A DNA stretch of 64,000 nt from Anderseniella sp963700895 (GCA_963700895.1 CAVOZI010000012.1:146764-210763); one strand, 5' to 3'. Counted from the first letter of the stretch, positions 46,071 through 55,442 are shown. Translations and numbers: made by a program. Notes: generated from the sequence alone by a model not told the origin.

Positions 46071-47293
46071 GTGAAGTCAGGATGGGTGAGGCAAAGTACG
46101 GCGTTCAGGCCGCCGAACGCGAACGAGTTGGACAGCGCCACCCCGATTTCCGCATCACGCGACTCGTTGGGAACGCAATCGATATCACACTTGGGATCCT
46201 CGCCCTTCCAGTTCAGCGTGGGCGGCAGGAACTTGTGCTGCATGGCGAGGATTGTGGCGACCAGCTCGAGACCGCCGCCACCACCCAGCGCATGACCGTG
46301 CGACGACTTGGTCGACGACATGGCGATATGGTCAGCCCGCTTGCCAAGAATGGTGCGAACAGCCTCGGTCTCGACGATGTCGTTGGTGACCGTGCCGGTG
46401 CCGTGGGCATTGATGTAGTCGACCGCATCTGCGGAAAGTCCTGCATCGTCAAGCGCTGTCTTGATGGCGGCGCCTGCGCCTGCCGGATCCGGCCGCAGCA
46501 GGTCGCCAGCATCGGATGACATGCCAACCCCGGCCAGCCGGGCATAGACCTTCGCACCGCGCGCGGCGGCAAGCTCTTCGCGTTCCAGAATGACGATGCC
46601 TGCGCCTTCGCCAAGCACCATGCCGGTACGTCCCTTTGAGAAGGGTGAGCAGGGCACCGGCGACAGCACACGCAGGATTTCCCACGAACGCATGCCGGCT
46701 GGCGTGATGCAGGCTTCGCTGCCGCCGGTAATCACCCGGTCGGCAAGCCCCGCGCGGATCAGGCCCAGCCCGATGGCGGCGGCATGGTTCGAGGATGCAC
46801 AGGCGCTGCATACGGCGAACGACGGTCCGGTGGCGCCCAGCTCCATGCTGATCTGGCTGGCGGCGGCGTTCGGCATCAGCCGCGGAATGGTCATCGGGTC
46901 GAGCCGCTTGCTCCGCTCGGCGTAGAATGCGTAGAAGGCGTTGTCCTGGGTCACCGCGCCGCCGATCCCGGTGCCGAGGATGACGCAGGTGCGATGCGAG
47001 CGAAGGTCTGCATCTTCCAGACCCGCCTGCTTCACGGCTTCGAGACAGGCGGCCAGCGCGTACTGGGCGAACAGGTCGAGGAAGGGGAGCCGCTTTTCCG
47101 GCAGACAGGACGCAGCATCGAAACCACGCACCTGCGCGGCGATGTTCACCTGCAACCGGTCGAGGTCACGCGGCAATTGAAGCTCGGAGATACCAGTGCG
47201 CGCCTGGCGCAAGGATTGATGCATCTGTCCGGCGTTGTTGCCCAAGGCGCAGATAGCGCCATAACCGGTGATTACAACGGAGGGTCCGTTCAT
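46067..47293 (-). CDS. Beta-ketoacyl-ACP synthase (FabF/KAS II-like)
   Basis: A 408-residue condensing enzyme. The active-site cysteine is C165 in VCSACASSNHA; the histidines are in INAHGTGTVTND and STKSSHGHALGGGGGLE. LGTGIGGAVTQDNAFYAFY precedes. It elongates an acyl chain on ACP. It overlaps both the ACP gene upstream and the MaoC gene downstream by ATGA, so the three form one translation-coupled set. FabF of primary metabolism is usually next to fabG/acpP, so this is a specialised copy. Confidence 0.92.
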   Translation of the reverse strand: MNGPSVVITGYGAICALGNNAGQMHQSLRQARTGISELQLPRDLDRLQVNIAAQVRGFDAASCLPEKRLPFLDLFAQYALAACLEAVKQAGLEDADLRSHRTCVILGTGIGGAVTQDNAFYAFYAERSKRLDPMTIPRLMPNAAASQISMELGATGPSFAVCSACASSNHAAAIGLGLIRAGLADRVITGGSEACITPAGMRSWEILRVLSPVPCSPFSKGRTGMVLGEGAGIVILEREELAAARGAKVYARLAGVGMSSDAGDLLRPDPAGAGAAIKTALDDAGLSADAVDYINAHGTGTVTNDIVETEAVRTILGKRADHIAMSSTKSSHGHALGGGGGLELVATILAMQHKFLPPTLNWKGEDPKCDIDCVPNESRDAEIGVALSNSFAFGGLNAVLCLTHPDFT

Positions 47294-47568
47294 GAAGCGC
47301 CTTCGGCCTTGGCCTCGATGAGGCGGGTTACGGTGTCGATCACGTCACCGACGTTCTTCAGTTCCATGATCTCCTGATCCATGGGGACATAGACTTCAAA
47401 TTCCTCTTCCAGCCCCTGCAGGATCATCACCATGTCGATGGACTCGATCTCGAGATCTTCGAGGGTCGCTTCACGGGTGAGCTTCTCCCTGTCGACCATT
47501 CCCTCCTTGGAAATGATGTCGAGGATCTTTCCCGCGATCTCGTTCTTCTTGTCTGCCCTGCTTGTCAT
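47290..47568 (-). CDS. Acyl carrier protein, specialised
   Basis: A 92-residue ACP. The phosphopantetheine serine is S43 in DLEIESIDMVMIL; in the primary ACP the motif is Asp-Ser-Leu, here Glu-Ser-Ile. Acidic helices (QGLEEEFEVYVPMDQEIMEL) are present. It starts the KAS-MaoC set, with an acyltransferase-like gene just upstream on the same strand. It carries the growing acyl chain of a dedicated lipid. Confidence 0.92.
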   Translation of the reverse strand: MTSRADKKNEIAGKILDIISKEGMVDREKLTREATLEDLEIESIDMVMILQGLEEEFEVYVPMDQEIMELKNVGDVIDTVTRLIEAKAEGAS

Positions 47569-47620
47569 AAGCCAGCCCCTCTGCCTGGTTTTGTATCTGG
47601 TCTAGCGTATGCGCTGCTGT

Positions 47621-48751
47621 TCACGATAGCGATTTTTCATAGACCCTGTGTGTTTTATAGAGTTTTGCGCCCAGCAGTTCCAGCATGCGCAGCATCGGTT
47701 TGTTGTCATCCAGCACCCAGCCCAGCTCAGCCGAGCGGATGCCGATCTTGTGTGCGCCTTCGCGCATCTTTTCGATGGCCATCAGCGCGAGACCTGCACC
47801 CATTGCCGAGTCACGGTACTTGCGCCCCACACCCATCAACAGCAGGCGGCCAGTAGTGTATTTCCGCCACTTGGCACGCCAGGCCAGCTTGGCCCAACCG
47901 AAAGGCAGCAGCCTGCCGTCGAGGTCGGCAGTCATCTCGGTCAGGTTCGGCAGGGCGAGTGCGAAGGCTTCCGGCTTGCCGTCCACTTCCACGATGCTGA
48001 GGCACTCGTCGGTCAGCAGCGGCTTAAGGTCCTTTGCCATGTGGGCCAATTCATCGGCCGTCATCGGCACGAAGCCCCAGTTGTTTTCCCAGGCATCATT
48101 GAACAGTGTCAGCACGGTATCGAGTTCGCCGGCGATGGTGCTGGCTTTCGCGTGCCGGGTACTGATTTTCGTTTGACCGGCCTTTGCGGCCATCCGGCGC
48201 GCCATCTCGATTGGTTCGGCGACGGCTGTGGACACGAAAGAGTGCAGGTCGCGCACCTTGCCATATCCTGCCTGCTCGACCAGGGCTCCGAGATAAGGCG
48301 GATCCCACGGCATCAGGAACATGGCCTGTTCTTGCTGACCCATGACCATCAGACCGCTTTCGCCATTGATCGACAGGTTGAAGGGGCCGGTAACTCTTGT
48401 ACACCGCCGCTCGCGCAACCAGCTCTCCGCCGCCAAGAAAAGCGCTGCCACGACCTTTGCATCGTCAATGGCGGCAAGATTACCGAAATGTCCGGTGCGC
48501 GCCGTGCCAGCATCAATCTCCAGGCTGTCCATCTGCGCCGAAATGCGCCCGACCGGCTGGCCGCCGGAGCTTGCAATCCAGAACGCAGCCTCGGCGTGGG
48601 CGAAGAACGGGTTCTTCGACGGTGTCATCAGGTCGCGCTGGATGATGTCCAGCGGCGGCACGAAACCGGGCATGCCATGGTAAAGCTGGCGGGGCAGGGA
48701 GGCAAAGAGCTTCACCTCGGCAGCGGCCGTCACCCGTTGAACGTCAATCAC
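47621..48751 (-). CDS. GNAT-fold N-acyltransferase-like protein (ceramide synthase-like family)
   Basis: A 376-residue protein. Motifs are LPRQLYHGMPGFVPPLDIIQ, KNPFFAHAEAAFWIASSGGQ, PVGRISAQMDSLE, VTGPFNLSINGESGLMVMGQ and AGLALMAIEKMREGAHKIGI. This set is typical of a GNAT-like family often annotated as N-acetyltransferase, which, to my knowledge, includes the bacterial ceramide synthase of Caulobacter. In that role it would N-acylate a long-chain base or amino lipid with an acyl group from the ACP encoded 53 bases downstream. No serine palmitoyltransferase gene is nearby, so the acceptor is unknown. Confidence 0.75.
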   Translation of the reverse strand: MIDVQRVTAAAEVKLFASLPRQLYHGMPGFVPPLDIIQRDLMTPSKNPFFAHAEAAFWIASSGGQPVGRISAQMDSLEIDAGTARTGHFGNLAAIDDAKVVAALFLAAESWLRERRCTRVTGPFNLSINGESGLMVMGQQEQAMFLMPWDPPYLGALVEQAGYGKVRDLHSFVSTAVAEPIEMARRMAAKAGQTKISTRHAKASTIAGELDTVLTLFNDAWENNWGFVPMTADELAHMAKDLKPLLTDECLSIVEVDGKPEAFALALPNLTEMTADLDGRLLPFGWAKLAWRAKWRKYTTGRLLLMGVGRKYRDSAMGAGLALMAIEKMREGAHKIGIRSAELGWVLDDNKPMLRMLELLGAKLYKTHRVYEKSLS

Positions 48752-48811
48752 GATTTAACCTGTCCCTTGACTGCGATGGCTGCAGCCGTACGTGTGAAGA
48801 GCACCGGTTCG

Positions 48812-49624
48812 TCAATCGAACATGTCGGGTTGCTGCACCACCAGCTGGTCCCAGATGGTCTGGAAGTGCAGCCAGCCGATATATTCGCTGCCGACATGTT
48901 CGCGGCTGTAGCGGGCGCGATCGGCGCGCACATAGGTTGGCGTGATGCCCGAGGCCGCAATGGCCAGCTGCTGCTGGCAGCAGCGCTCAAGCGCGATGAA
49001 CCAGAACGCCGCCGACTCGATGCTGTGGCGGCTGGCGGTCAGCAAGCCGTGGTTCTGGTGCAGCGCCGCCTTCACGCCCTTGAAGGCCTTTGCGACGTTC
49101 GATCCTGCATGGTTTTCAACGGCCACGGCACCTGCTTCGTCGCCGATGATCACGTGATCCTCGAAGAAGGCGCAGGCGTCCTGGGTAATCGGCTCGATGG
49201 GTCTGCCGGTGGCGCACCAGGCGGTGCCGTAGACCGTGTGGGCATGGCACATGGCGATGATGTCAGGGTGTTCTTCATGCACGTTGGCGTGCAGGATGAA
49301 GCCGGCGCGGTTGACGGCGTAATCGCCCTCGATGACCGTACCTTCGTGATCGACGAGGATCAGGTTGGACATCTTCACGTTGGCGAAGTGCACGCACATC
49401 GGGTTGGTCCAGTAGAGTTCCGGCCGTTCCGGATCGCGGACCGTCAGGTGACCGGCAAAACCGTAGTCGAAACCTTGCAGGGCAAACGCGCGGCAAGCGG
49501 CGACCAGGCGCTCCTTGCGGTGGCGGCGTTCCTGTTCAACGTCGTTAAACTGAGGAATCTCGGGAAAAATCAGTCCTTCCTGCTCGGGCTCATAGATCGA
49601 AACACGGTTGCCGAGATCAAGCAT
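48812..49624 (-). CDS. Class II aldolase/adducin family protein
   Basis: A 270-residue protein with the class II aldolase fold: FDYGFAGHLTVRDPERPELY, MCHAHTVYGTAWCATGRPIE (zinc-ligand His-x-His), and KAALHQNHGLLTASRHSIES with the third histidine. Members are fuculose-phosphate aldolase relatives, decarboxylases or epimerases. It stands alone, between the lipid cluster and the oxidase assembly genes. The substrate cannot be told. Confidence 0.88.
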   Translation of the reverse strand: MLDLGNRVSIYEPEQEGLIFPEIPQFNDVEQERRHRKERLVAACRAFALQGFDYGFAGHLTVRDPERPELYWTNPMCVHFANVKMSNLILVDHEGTVIEGDYAVNRAGFILHANVHEEHPDIIAMCHAHTVYGTAWCATGRPIEPITQDACAFFEDHVIIGDEAGAVAVENHAGSNVAKAFKGVKAALHQNHGLLTASRHSIESAAFWFIALERCCQQQLAIAASGITPTYVRADRARYSREHVGSEYIGWLHFQTIWDQLVVQQPDMFD

Positions 49625-49765
49625 ATGGTATCCTCACCTGTAGTGGATGATCACGCCGCTGACGGGCGCTTTCTGGACCGGACAGTGCAAGGGAAACGGC
49701 GGGCTGGTCAACACCTCACGGTGAGAAACTCACCGGTCCAGGTGATTGCGCAACGGCTGCCGGTG
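49625..49765. other. Short gap between aldolase and ccoS
   Basis: About 140 bases. It presumably holds the aldolase promoter and the end of the cco transcript. No gene seen. Confidence 0.4.
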
Positions 49766-49903
49766 TCAATCGTCGTCGAGAATGCGCTCTGCGGCTCCGT
49801 CCAGATCGTCATACTGGCCGTTGCGCAGGCTCCAGATGAAGGCCACCAGTCCTAGTGCGCCAAGGCCGATGGCAATCGGGATCAGGAACACGAGGTGGCT
49901 CAT
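49766..49903 (-). CDS. ccoS: Cbb3-type oxidase assembly protein CcoS
   Basis: A 45-residue protein: MSHLVFLIPIAIGLGALGLV, then AFIWSLRNGQYDDLDGAAER and ILDDD. One membrane helix followed by the FIW-x-RxGQYDDL-x-GxxxRIL(D) motif is diagnostic of CcoS. Its ATG overlaps the ccoI stop (ATGA). CcoS is needed for heme and copper insertion into CcoN. It is last in the ccoGHIS set. Confidence 0.93.
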   Translation of the reverse strand: MSHLVFLIPIAIGLGALGLVAFIWSLRNGQYDDLDGAAERILDDD

Positions 49904-52257
49904 TTCACGGCCTCCAGCCGGGGTTTGCCGGCATCGGTAAATCCCGGCGCTGATGATGGTTGTGGTTCATCGCCAACGGTTGCATCGAGCGCGCTCTGGC
50001 CGGCTGGAATGATCGCCTGATGCCGCGCCACGAGGTTCAGCCGCAAGCTGTTGGCGACCACAAGGATTGACGAGGAGGACATGGCAAGGGCGGCGATCAA
50101 CGGCGTTACATAGCCCAGTACGGCGAGCGGCACCGCAAACATGTTGTAGCCGATGGCGAGGGCAAAATTTTGCCGGACTGTCCGCCCGGTCGCACGCGCC
50201 ACCTCTATGGCGACGGGAATGGCGGCAAGGCCCTTGCCGGTGAATACGAGGCCCGCCGAAGCACGGCCGATGTCGGAACCGGAGGCAGGTGCCATGGAGA
50301 CGTTTGCGGCAGCCAGGGCAGGGGCATCGTTGAGGCCGTCGCCCACATAGAGCACGTTGCGGCCGGTAGCGCGCATCTGCTCGACATGCGCGGTCTTGTC
50401 GGCGGGCGACAGGCCGCTTATGGCGCTCTCGATGTCGGTCTGGGCTGCGGCAGCCTCTACCGGACCTGCGCCATCACCCGAAAGAATGGCAGTGACAAAG
50501 CCCATGCTGCGAAGCTTGCGCACGACCGTCGCCGCATCGGTCCGCAACGTATCGGACAGCTGGAAGCTGACGATGTCGCCGCCGGCAATCGCGAAGCAGA
50601 CTTCGCTTGTCGCCGTGGTTTGCGGCGGCGGCGCCACAGTGCTGCGGGCAATCTCCGAGACCCACGACCGGCGGCCGAGGCGGACCTTTCTGCCCTTCCA
50701 GACGGCCTCGAGCCCAAGTCCCGCCAGTTCCTGGACGTCCGACACCAATACTCCCTGGGTGGCGGACTGGGCGGAGGCGGCGGCGCGGGCGGCCGGGTGG
50801 GTGGACAGCCGGGCCAGCATGGCGGCGACGGCATGTTCCTCGTCGCTGCCGCCATGGATGGAGGCAATGCGCGGCTCGCCAAGTGTCAGGGTGCCGGTCT
50901 TGTCGAATACCACGGTATCGGCTTCTGACAACCGTTCCAGCGCCGCGCCATCCTTGACCATGACGCCGGAGCGGAACAGCCGGTTGGCCGCCACGACCTG
51001 GGCAATCGGCACGGCCAGCGCCAGCGCACACGGGCAGGTGATGATCAGCACCGCAATGGCGACGTTCAGCGAAGTGTACCAGTCGCCGCCGGTCCACACC
51101 ATCCAGCCGATGAAGCTCGCCCCCGACACGATGTGAACGACCGGTGCGTACAGGGCTGCCATGCGATCGGCGATGCGCACGTGTTGGGAATTCGACTGGG
51201 AGGCCGCTTCCATGAGGGTGATGACGTTGGCCACGAACGAGCGGTCCGCGGGCCGCAGCACTTCAAGCGTCAGCGGGCCGGTGAGGTTCAGAACGCCGGC
51301 TTCAATTTCCAGGCCGGGCCGCGCCTGCACGGCGACGCTTTCACCGTTGACCAGCGAGCGGTCAAGGTCGCTCAGGCCGGAAGCAATGCGCGCATCGACC
51401 GGTACGCGTTCGCCGGCGGCTACGCGGATGCTGTCTCCGGGCTGCAATTCAGCCAGCGGCACGTAGGATGCCTCACCACTCGCTGAAAGTTTCGACGCGC
51501 CCGATGGCATCATCCGCGACAGTTGCAGAATGGCGCTGCGGGCGCGCTCACGCATCATGTGGTCGAGGTAGCGGCCGATCAGCAGGAAGAAAAGCAGGCT
51601 GACGGAGGCCTCGAACCAGGTTTCGTGTCGCCCGTAAAGCGCCTCATAAATGCTCACGCCCAATGCCAGCAGCACGGCGAGCGAGATCGGCACATCCATG
51701 TTCAGGTTGCGGTTGCGCAGTGCAGCCCAGGCCGACCGGTAGAAGGGCTGACCGGCGAATATCGAGGCGGGAACTGCAATCAGACCGGAAATGAGCTGGA
51801 ACAGGCGTTGCGTTTCGGCATCCGCCCCGGCCCAGACCGAAACCGACAGCAACATGACGTTGGCAGCGGCAAAGCCCGCCACGGCCAGGCAGATGAGCAG
51901 CTTGCGGCCGGTATCGTCTGCCTGCGAGGCGAGGCTGGCATGGTCGTAGAGCGAGGCCTCGAAACCCAGCGCCGCCAGCGCCAGGATGAAGCCGGCATTG
52001 CCAGCATCCTCGGGCCGCCAGCGGACCGAAACCCGCCGGGTGGACAGGTTGGCTCTGACGTTCTCGACGCCGGGCAGGGTGGACATGCCGTTTTCGATGG
52101 TCCTGATGCAGTTAACGCAGTGCATCGCCGGCACGACGAGGTCCGTCTGCAGCAATCCGTTGCCAAGATCGTGTGCCGCCGCCAGGGTGCGCTCATGGTC
52201 CAGCCGCCGCGTGAGCGCTTGCTGATTGGGCACAGAAGACGAGCTGCAGCAGGTCAT
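49900..52257 (-). CDS. ccoI: Copper-transporting P-type ATPase CcoI (FixI)
   Basis: A 785-residue P1B-ATPase. The N-terminal heavy-metal domain is VPAMHCVNCIRTIENG; the ion-channel motif is TCPCALALAVP; the phosphorylation site is VFDKTGTLTLGEP; the hinge is YVGDGLNDAPALAAANVS. It pumps copper towards the cbb3 assembly route in the inner membrane. It begins 2 bases before the ccoH stop codon region and overlaps ccoS. The four-base DKTG loop and all ATPase motifs are intact. Confidence 0.95.
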   Translation of the reverse strand: MTCCSSSSVPNQQALTRRLDHERTLAAAHDLGNGLLQTDLVVPAMHCVNCIRTIENGMSTLPGVENVRANLSTRRVSVRWRPEDAGNAGFILALAALGFEASLYDHASLASQADDTGRKLLICLAVAGFAAANVMLLSVSVWAGADAETQRLFQLISGLIAVPASIFAGQPFYRSAWAALRNRNLNMDVPISLAVLLALGVSIYEALYGRHETWFEASVSLLFFLLIGRYLDHMMRERARSAILQLSRMMPSGASKLSASGEASYVPLAELQPGDSIRVAAGERVPVDARIASGLSDLDRSLVNGESVAVQARPGLEIEAGVLNLTGPLTLEVLRPADRSFVANVITLMEAASQSNSQHVRIADRMAALYAPVVHIVSGASFIGWMVWTGGDWYTSLNVAIAVLIITCPCALALAVPIAQVVAANRLFRSGVMVKDGAALERLSEADTVVFDKTGTLTLGEPRIASIHGGSDEEHAVAAMLARLSTHPAARAAASAQSATQGVLVSDVQELAGLGLEAVWKGRKVRLGRRSWVSEIARSTVAPPPQTTATSEVCFAIAGGDIVSFQLSDTLRTDAATVVRKLRSMGFVTAILSGDGAGPVEAAAAQTDIESAISGLSPADKTAHVEQMRATGRNVLYVGDGLNDAPALAAANVSMAPASGSDIGRASAGLVFTGKGLAAIPVAIEVARATGRTVRQNFALAIGYNMFAVPLAVLGYVTPLIAALAMSSSSILVVANSLRLNLVARHQAIIPAGQSALDATVGDEPQPSSAPGFTDAGKPRLEAVK

Positions 52258-52258
52258 G

Positions 52259-52765
52259 TCATTGACCTTCCTTGACCAGGATGCGCTTTTCCAGCCGGTA
52301 GGGGCCTTGCGAGCTCTGGCCGATAACCGTGATTGCCCACGGTCCCTTCGCGAGGACGCCAGCGGCCTCGTAGCGGCCGCTGCCGGTGTAGTTGAGCTGC
52401 AGCGAGTGATCGTCCTTGTTGAAGGCCGGCCGTCCTACCTGCGCGCTTGCCTGGTCTAGAACGACCGGCTTGCCATCCTTGCCGGTGAGCGTGAAGGAAA
52501 CCACGCCGGCACCATAGCTGATGTCCCCGGTCCAGCCACGCGCAGCCTGGGCGCGCCATTCTTCCTGCAGGTTGTTGAAGTCCTGCGAGGCGACGTAGCC
52601 GTTCTTCACGATCAGTCCGGTCCAGGTGCTGCTGGCCTTGTAGGCCATGAAGCCATTGACGGTTGCAATGGTGCCGAAGAAGGCCACCATGATCATCAGC
52701 ATGTGGCGTCCGGTAAAGCGGAACCCGCCGTTGGCCGGGGCAGTGGTTTCAGTGCCTGTGTTCAT
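52259..52765 (-). CDS. ccoH: Cbb3 assembly protein CcoH (FixH)
   Basis: A 168-residue protein from ATG 52765. One membrane helix (MLMIMVAFFGTIATVNGFMA), then the FixH periplasmic domain with YKASSTWTGLIVKNGYVASQ, the QDFN motif and a late strand-rich part. It assists maturation of the oxidase. It overlaps neither neighbour but is only one base from ccoG and one from ccoI. An earlier start at 52813 lies inside ccoG and is rejected. Confidence 0.92.
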   Translation of the reverse strand: MNTGTETTAPANGGFRFTGRHMLMIMVAFFGTIATVNGFMAYKASSTWTGLIVKNGYVASQDFNNLQEEWRAQAARGWTGDISYGAGVVSFTLTGKDGKPVVLDQASAQVGRPAFNKDDHSLQLNYTGSGRYEAAGVLAKGPWAITVIGQSSQGPYRLEKRILVKEGQ

Positions 52766-52766
52766 C

Positions 52767-54320
52767 TTACGGTGCCTCGAATGTTGCGCCTTCGCCGGAC
52801 GATCTGCCGCCATCGAGCGGTGTGACCACGAAGGAGAAGTCCTGCCGCCCGCTGCTTGCCAGTTCTGCGGGAAGCGTCACGAAAGTGCGCACATTGCGCA
52901 ACTGGTTTGCATCTACCGTAACATTGCCAAGCCTGCCTTGATCGAGGTCACTGCCGTCCAGCCGGATGTCGGCGCCGGGAAGGCCTCGCAGCGTCACCAG
53001 AAACTCGCGCGGATTGGCGGTCTTGTTGAGGATTTTCAACTGGTAACCGTTGCGGATCGAACCATCGGACAGCTTGACAAACTGCGGATTGCGGTCTGCC
53101 AGCACATTGACGTCCAGATCAGTGCGCATGGCCAGCGCCGCCAGCAGGCCAAGGCCGAGCACGGCATAGATTGCCGTGTAGATCATGGTGCGCGGACGGA
53201 TTACGTCGCTGAGGTGGAAGCGCGAGACCTTCGAAACGATGCCGCCACCCGGCGTGTGGACCCTTGAAGGATCGATTGCCGCTTCGGGCACGCCGCCAGT
53301 AGCAAGCGCCATGTTACGGTTGTAGTTGGCCAGCGTGGTGTAGGAGATCAGCCCCTTTTCACGGTCGAGCTTCTCCATGACGCTGTCACAGGCGTCGATG
53401 CACAGGGCGCAGGTGATGCACTCAAGCTGCTGGCCATCGCGAATGTCGATGCCCATGGGGCACACGGCAACGCAGGCATTGCAGTCGACGCAGTCGCCAA
53501 CCATCTCACCGGCGGCTGCGGCCTTCTTGGCATGCTTGGAGCGGGGCTCGCCACGCCAGTCGTTGTAGGTAACGACCAGCGAGTGCTCGTCGAGCATGGC
53601 AGCCTGAACGCGCGGCCACGGACACATGTAGGTGCAGACCTGCTCGCGCATCAGCCCGCCGAAAATGTAGGTTGTGGCGGTCAGCACGGCTACGGTCGTG
53701 TAGGCGACCGGGTTGGCCTGTCCGGTGAGGAACTGCTTCGCCAGGGTGGGCGCGTCGGCGAAGTAGAAGATCCATGCGCCGCCGGTTGACACCGCGATCA
53801 GCAGCCAGGCCGCGTGCTTGGCGGCCCGTTTCCAGATCTTGTCGAAGGTCCATGGCGCGGCATCCAGCTTGATGCGGGCGTTGCGGTCACCTTCGAAGAA
53901 GCGCTCCACCACAAGGAACAGGTCGACCCAGACGGTTTGCGGGCATGTATAGCCGCACCAGGCGCGGCCAACGGTCGAGGTGACCAGGAACAGCCCGATC
54001 CCCGCCATGACCAGCAGGCCGGCGACGAAGAAGAATTCGTGCGGCCAGATTTCAACAAAGAAGAAGTAGAACCGGCGATTGGCCATGTCGAGCAACACGG
54101 CCTGGTCCGGTGCGTGGGCGCCGCGATCCCAGCGCAGCCACGGCGTCAGGTAATAGATGCCCAGCGTGATGGCCATGATCCACCACTTGAGCGAGCGGAA
54201 CCAGCCACTTGCCCGCTTGGGGTGGATTTTCTTCCGGGCAGCGTACAGCGTGCGCTTGTGCTTGGCGTTGACCGCCTCCGCGTCGAATGTTTCGAAGGTG
54301 GTGTCTTCGTTGGCCATCAT
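52767..54320 (-). CDS. ccoG: Cbb3 accessory iron-sulfur protein CcoG (FixG)
   Basis: A 517-residue membrane protein from ATG 54320 (MMANED). Five membrane segments surround RAWCGYTCPQTVWVDLF and two ferredoxin-like clusters, DCVDCNACVAVCPMGID and LECITCALCIDACD. The C-terminal periplasmic part is immunoglobulin-like (NGYQLKILNKTANPREFLV). CcoG reduces Cu(II) for CcoI. A TTG start at 54335 is possible but less likely. Confidence 0.94.
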   Translation of the reverse strand: MMANEDTTFETFDAEAVNAKHKRTLYAARKKIHPKRASGWFRSLKWWIMAITLGIYYLTPWLRWDRGAHAPDQAVLLDMANRRFYFFFVEIWPHEFFFVAGLLVMAGIGLFLVTSTVGRAWCGYTCPQTVWVDLFLVVERFFEGDRNARIKLDAAPWTFDKIWKRAAKHAAWLLIAVSTGGAWIFYFADAPTLAKQFLTGQANPVAYTTVAVLTATTYIFGGLMREQVCTYMCPWPRVQAAMLDEHSLVVTYNDWRGEPRSKHAKKAAAAGEMVGDCVDCNACVAVCPMGIDIRDGQQLECITCALCIDACDSVMEKLDREKGLISYTTLANYNRNMALATGGVPEAAIDPSRVHTPGGGIVSKVSRFHLSDVIRPRTMIYTAIYAVLGLGLLAALAMRTDLDVNVLADRNPQFVKLSDGSIRNGYQLKILNKTANPREFLVTLRGLPGADIRLDGSDLDQGRLGNVTVDANQLRNVRTFVTLPAELASSGRQDFSFVVTPLDGGRSSGEGATFEAP

Positions 54321-54394
54321 ATGCTCGCAGTTCAATTCAGTGCTTGTGCTTTTGGCGGGCCGGACGGATCCGGCCCGCGTGTATTGTGGTTGGC

Positions 54395-55277
54395 TTACTG
54401 GGTGGCAGGCGATTGTTCGCCGCCGCCGAGGCTGTGCACATAGACGGTGAGCTTCTTCACTTCCGCCTCATCCAGCTTCTGGCCCCAGGCCGGCATGACG
54501 CCGTGTTTCGGCTTGCTGATCTGGGTGGCTACCTGGTCTGACTGTGCCCCCGTACAGCCACAGCTGGTCGGCCAGGTTTGGGGCGCCAAAGTCACGTCCG
54601 CCCTTGCCGTCCTCGCCGTGGCAGGCGGCGCAGTTCTCGACATACAGCTCCTTGCCGGTCGATGCCGACGCTGCATCATGTTCCTGGCCAGATAACTGCA
54701 TCACGTAGTTGGCCACCTGGACGATTTGCGGCGCTTCCAGAATGCCTTCGCCAAAAGCCGGCATCAGGCTGTCACGGGCATCGGCAGTGCCATTGCGCAC
54801 CCCATGTTTGATGGTGTGGTAGATGGCGTCAAGATCGCCGCCCCACAGCCAGTCGTCGTCATTGAGGTTGGGATAACCCGGCGCACCTTGCGCACCCGAC
54901 CCGTGGCATTGCGAGCAGTTCACCTTGTACAGCGACTGTCCGCCCGCCACCGCGAACCGGAACAGCTCGTCGTTGGTGCGGATATCCTGCAGCGAGGACG
55001 TCTCGATCCGGCTGACCAGCCCGGCCTTGGCTTCGTCGGCAGCCTGCAGTTCGGCCTGCAGCACAGAGCGGTTGGTTTGACCCGAAATGCCCATGGTCGA
55101 ACCCTCGATCAGTGGAATGGCAGGGTAGTAGGCCATGTAGCCGATGGAGAACACGATGGTGGCGTAGAAGGTCCACAGCCACCAGCGTGGCAGCGGGTTG
55201 TTGAGTTCCTTGATACCGTCCCACTCATGGCCGGTGGTCTCTACCCCCGAGACCTTGTCGATTTCCTTGTCAGCCAT
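54395..55277 (-). pseudogene. ccoP: Cbb3 oxidase diheme subunit CcoP, frame broken near the C-terminus
   Basis: From ATG 55277 (MADKEIDKVSGVETTGHEWD) the protein has one membrane helix, heme sites CSQCHGSGAQ and CAACHGEDGK, and reaches NLADQLWLYGG. Then the frame changes in a C5 run (plus strand 54547-54551); QVATQISKPKHGVMPAWGQK and LTVYVHSLGGGE continue in the other frame to 54395. With one base fewer the full protein is 293 residues, the usual size. CcoP passes electrons to CcoN. The residues lost include the second heme's methionine ligand (VMPAW), so the broken form would not work; a sequencing error in the homopolymer is the simplest explanation. Confidence 0.88.
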
Positions 55278-55431
55278 TGTCGTCGTCCTCTCTGAGCGGA
55301 AGCTGGGCCATGTGATCAGCAACTGATCTGGAGCCTGGGCGGAAGGTGAAAAGCACGATGCCGATAAACACCACAGTCAGGTACAGCAGTCCCCAGCTGT
55401 CGGCGGCATGGCGAAGGGTTTCGTAGTCCAT
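55270..55431 (-). CDS. ccoQ: Cbb3 oxidase small subunit CcoQ
   Basis: A 53-residue protein: MDYETLRHAADSWGLLYLTV, then VFIGIVLFTFRPGSRSVADH and an acidic end. A single helix followed by FRPG is typical of CcoQ, which stabilises the oxidase complex. It sits between ccoO and ccoP, its stop overlapping the ccoP start by 8 bases. GGAGGGATCAC precedes the ATG. Confidence 0.92.
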   Translation of the reverse strand: MDYETLRHAADSWGLLYLTVVFIGIVLFTFRPGSRSVADHMAQLPLREDDDNG

Positions 55432-55442
55432 GTGATCCCTCC

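Noticed and set aside
47648..49855. 735-codon plus-strand open frame opposite the acyltransferase and aldolase genes
   Set aside because: Antisense to two clear genes, composition dominated by His, Arg and Gly, no motifs.
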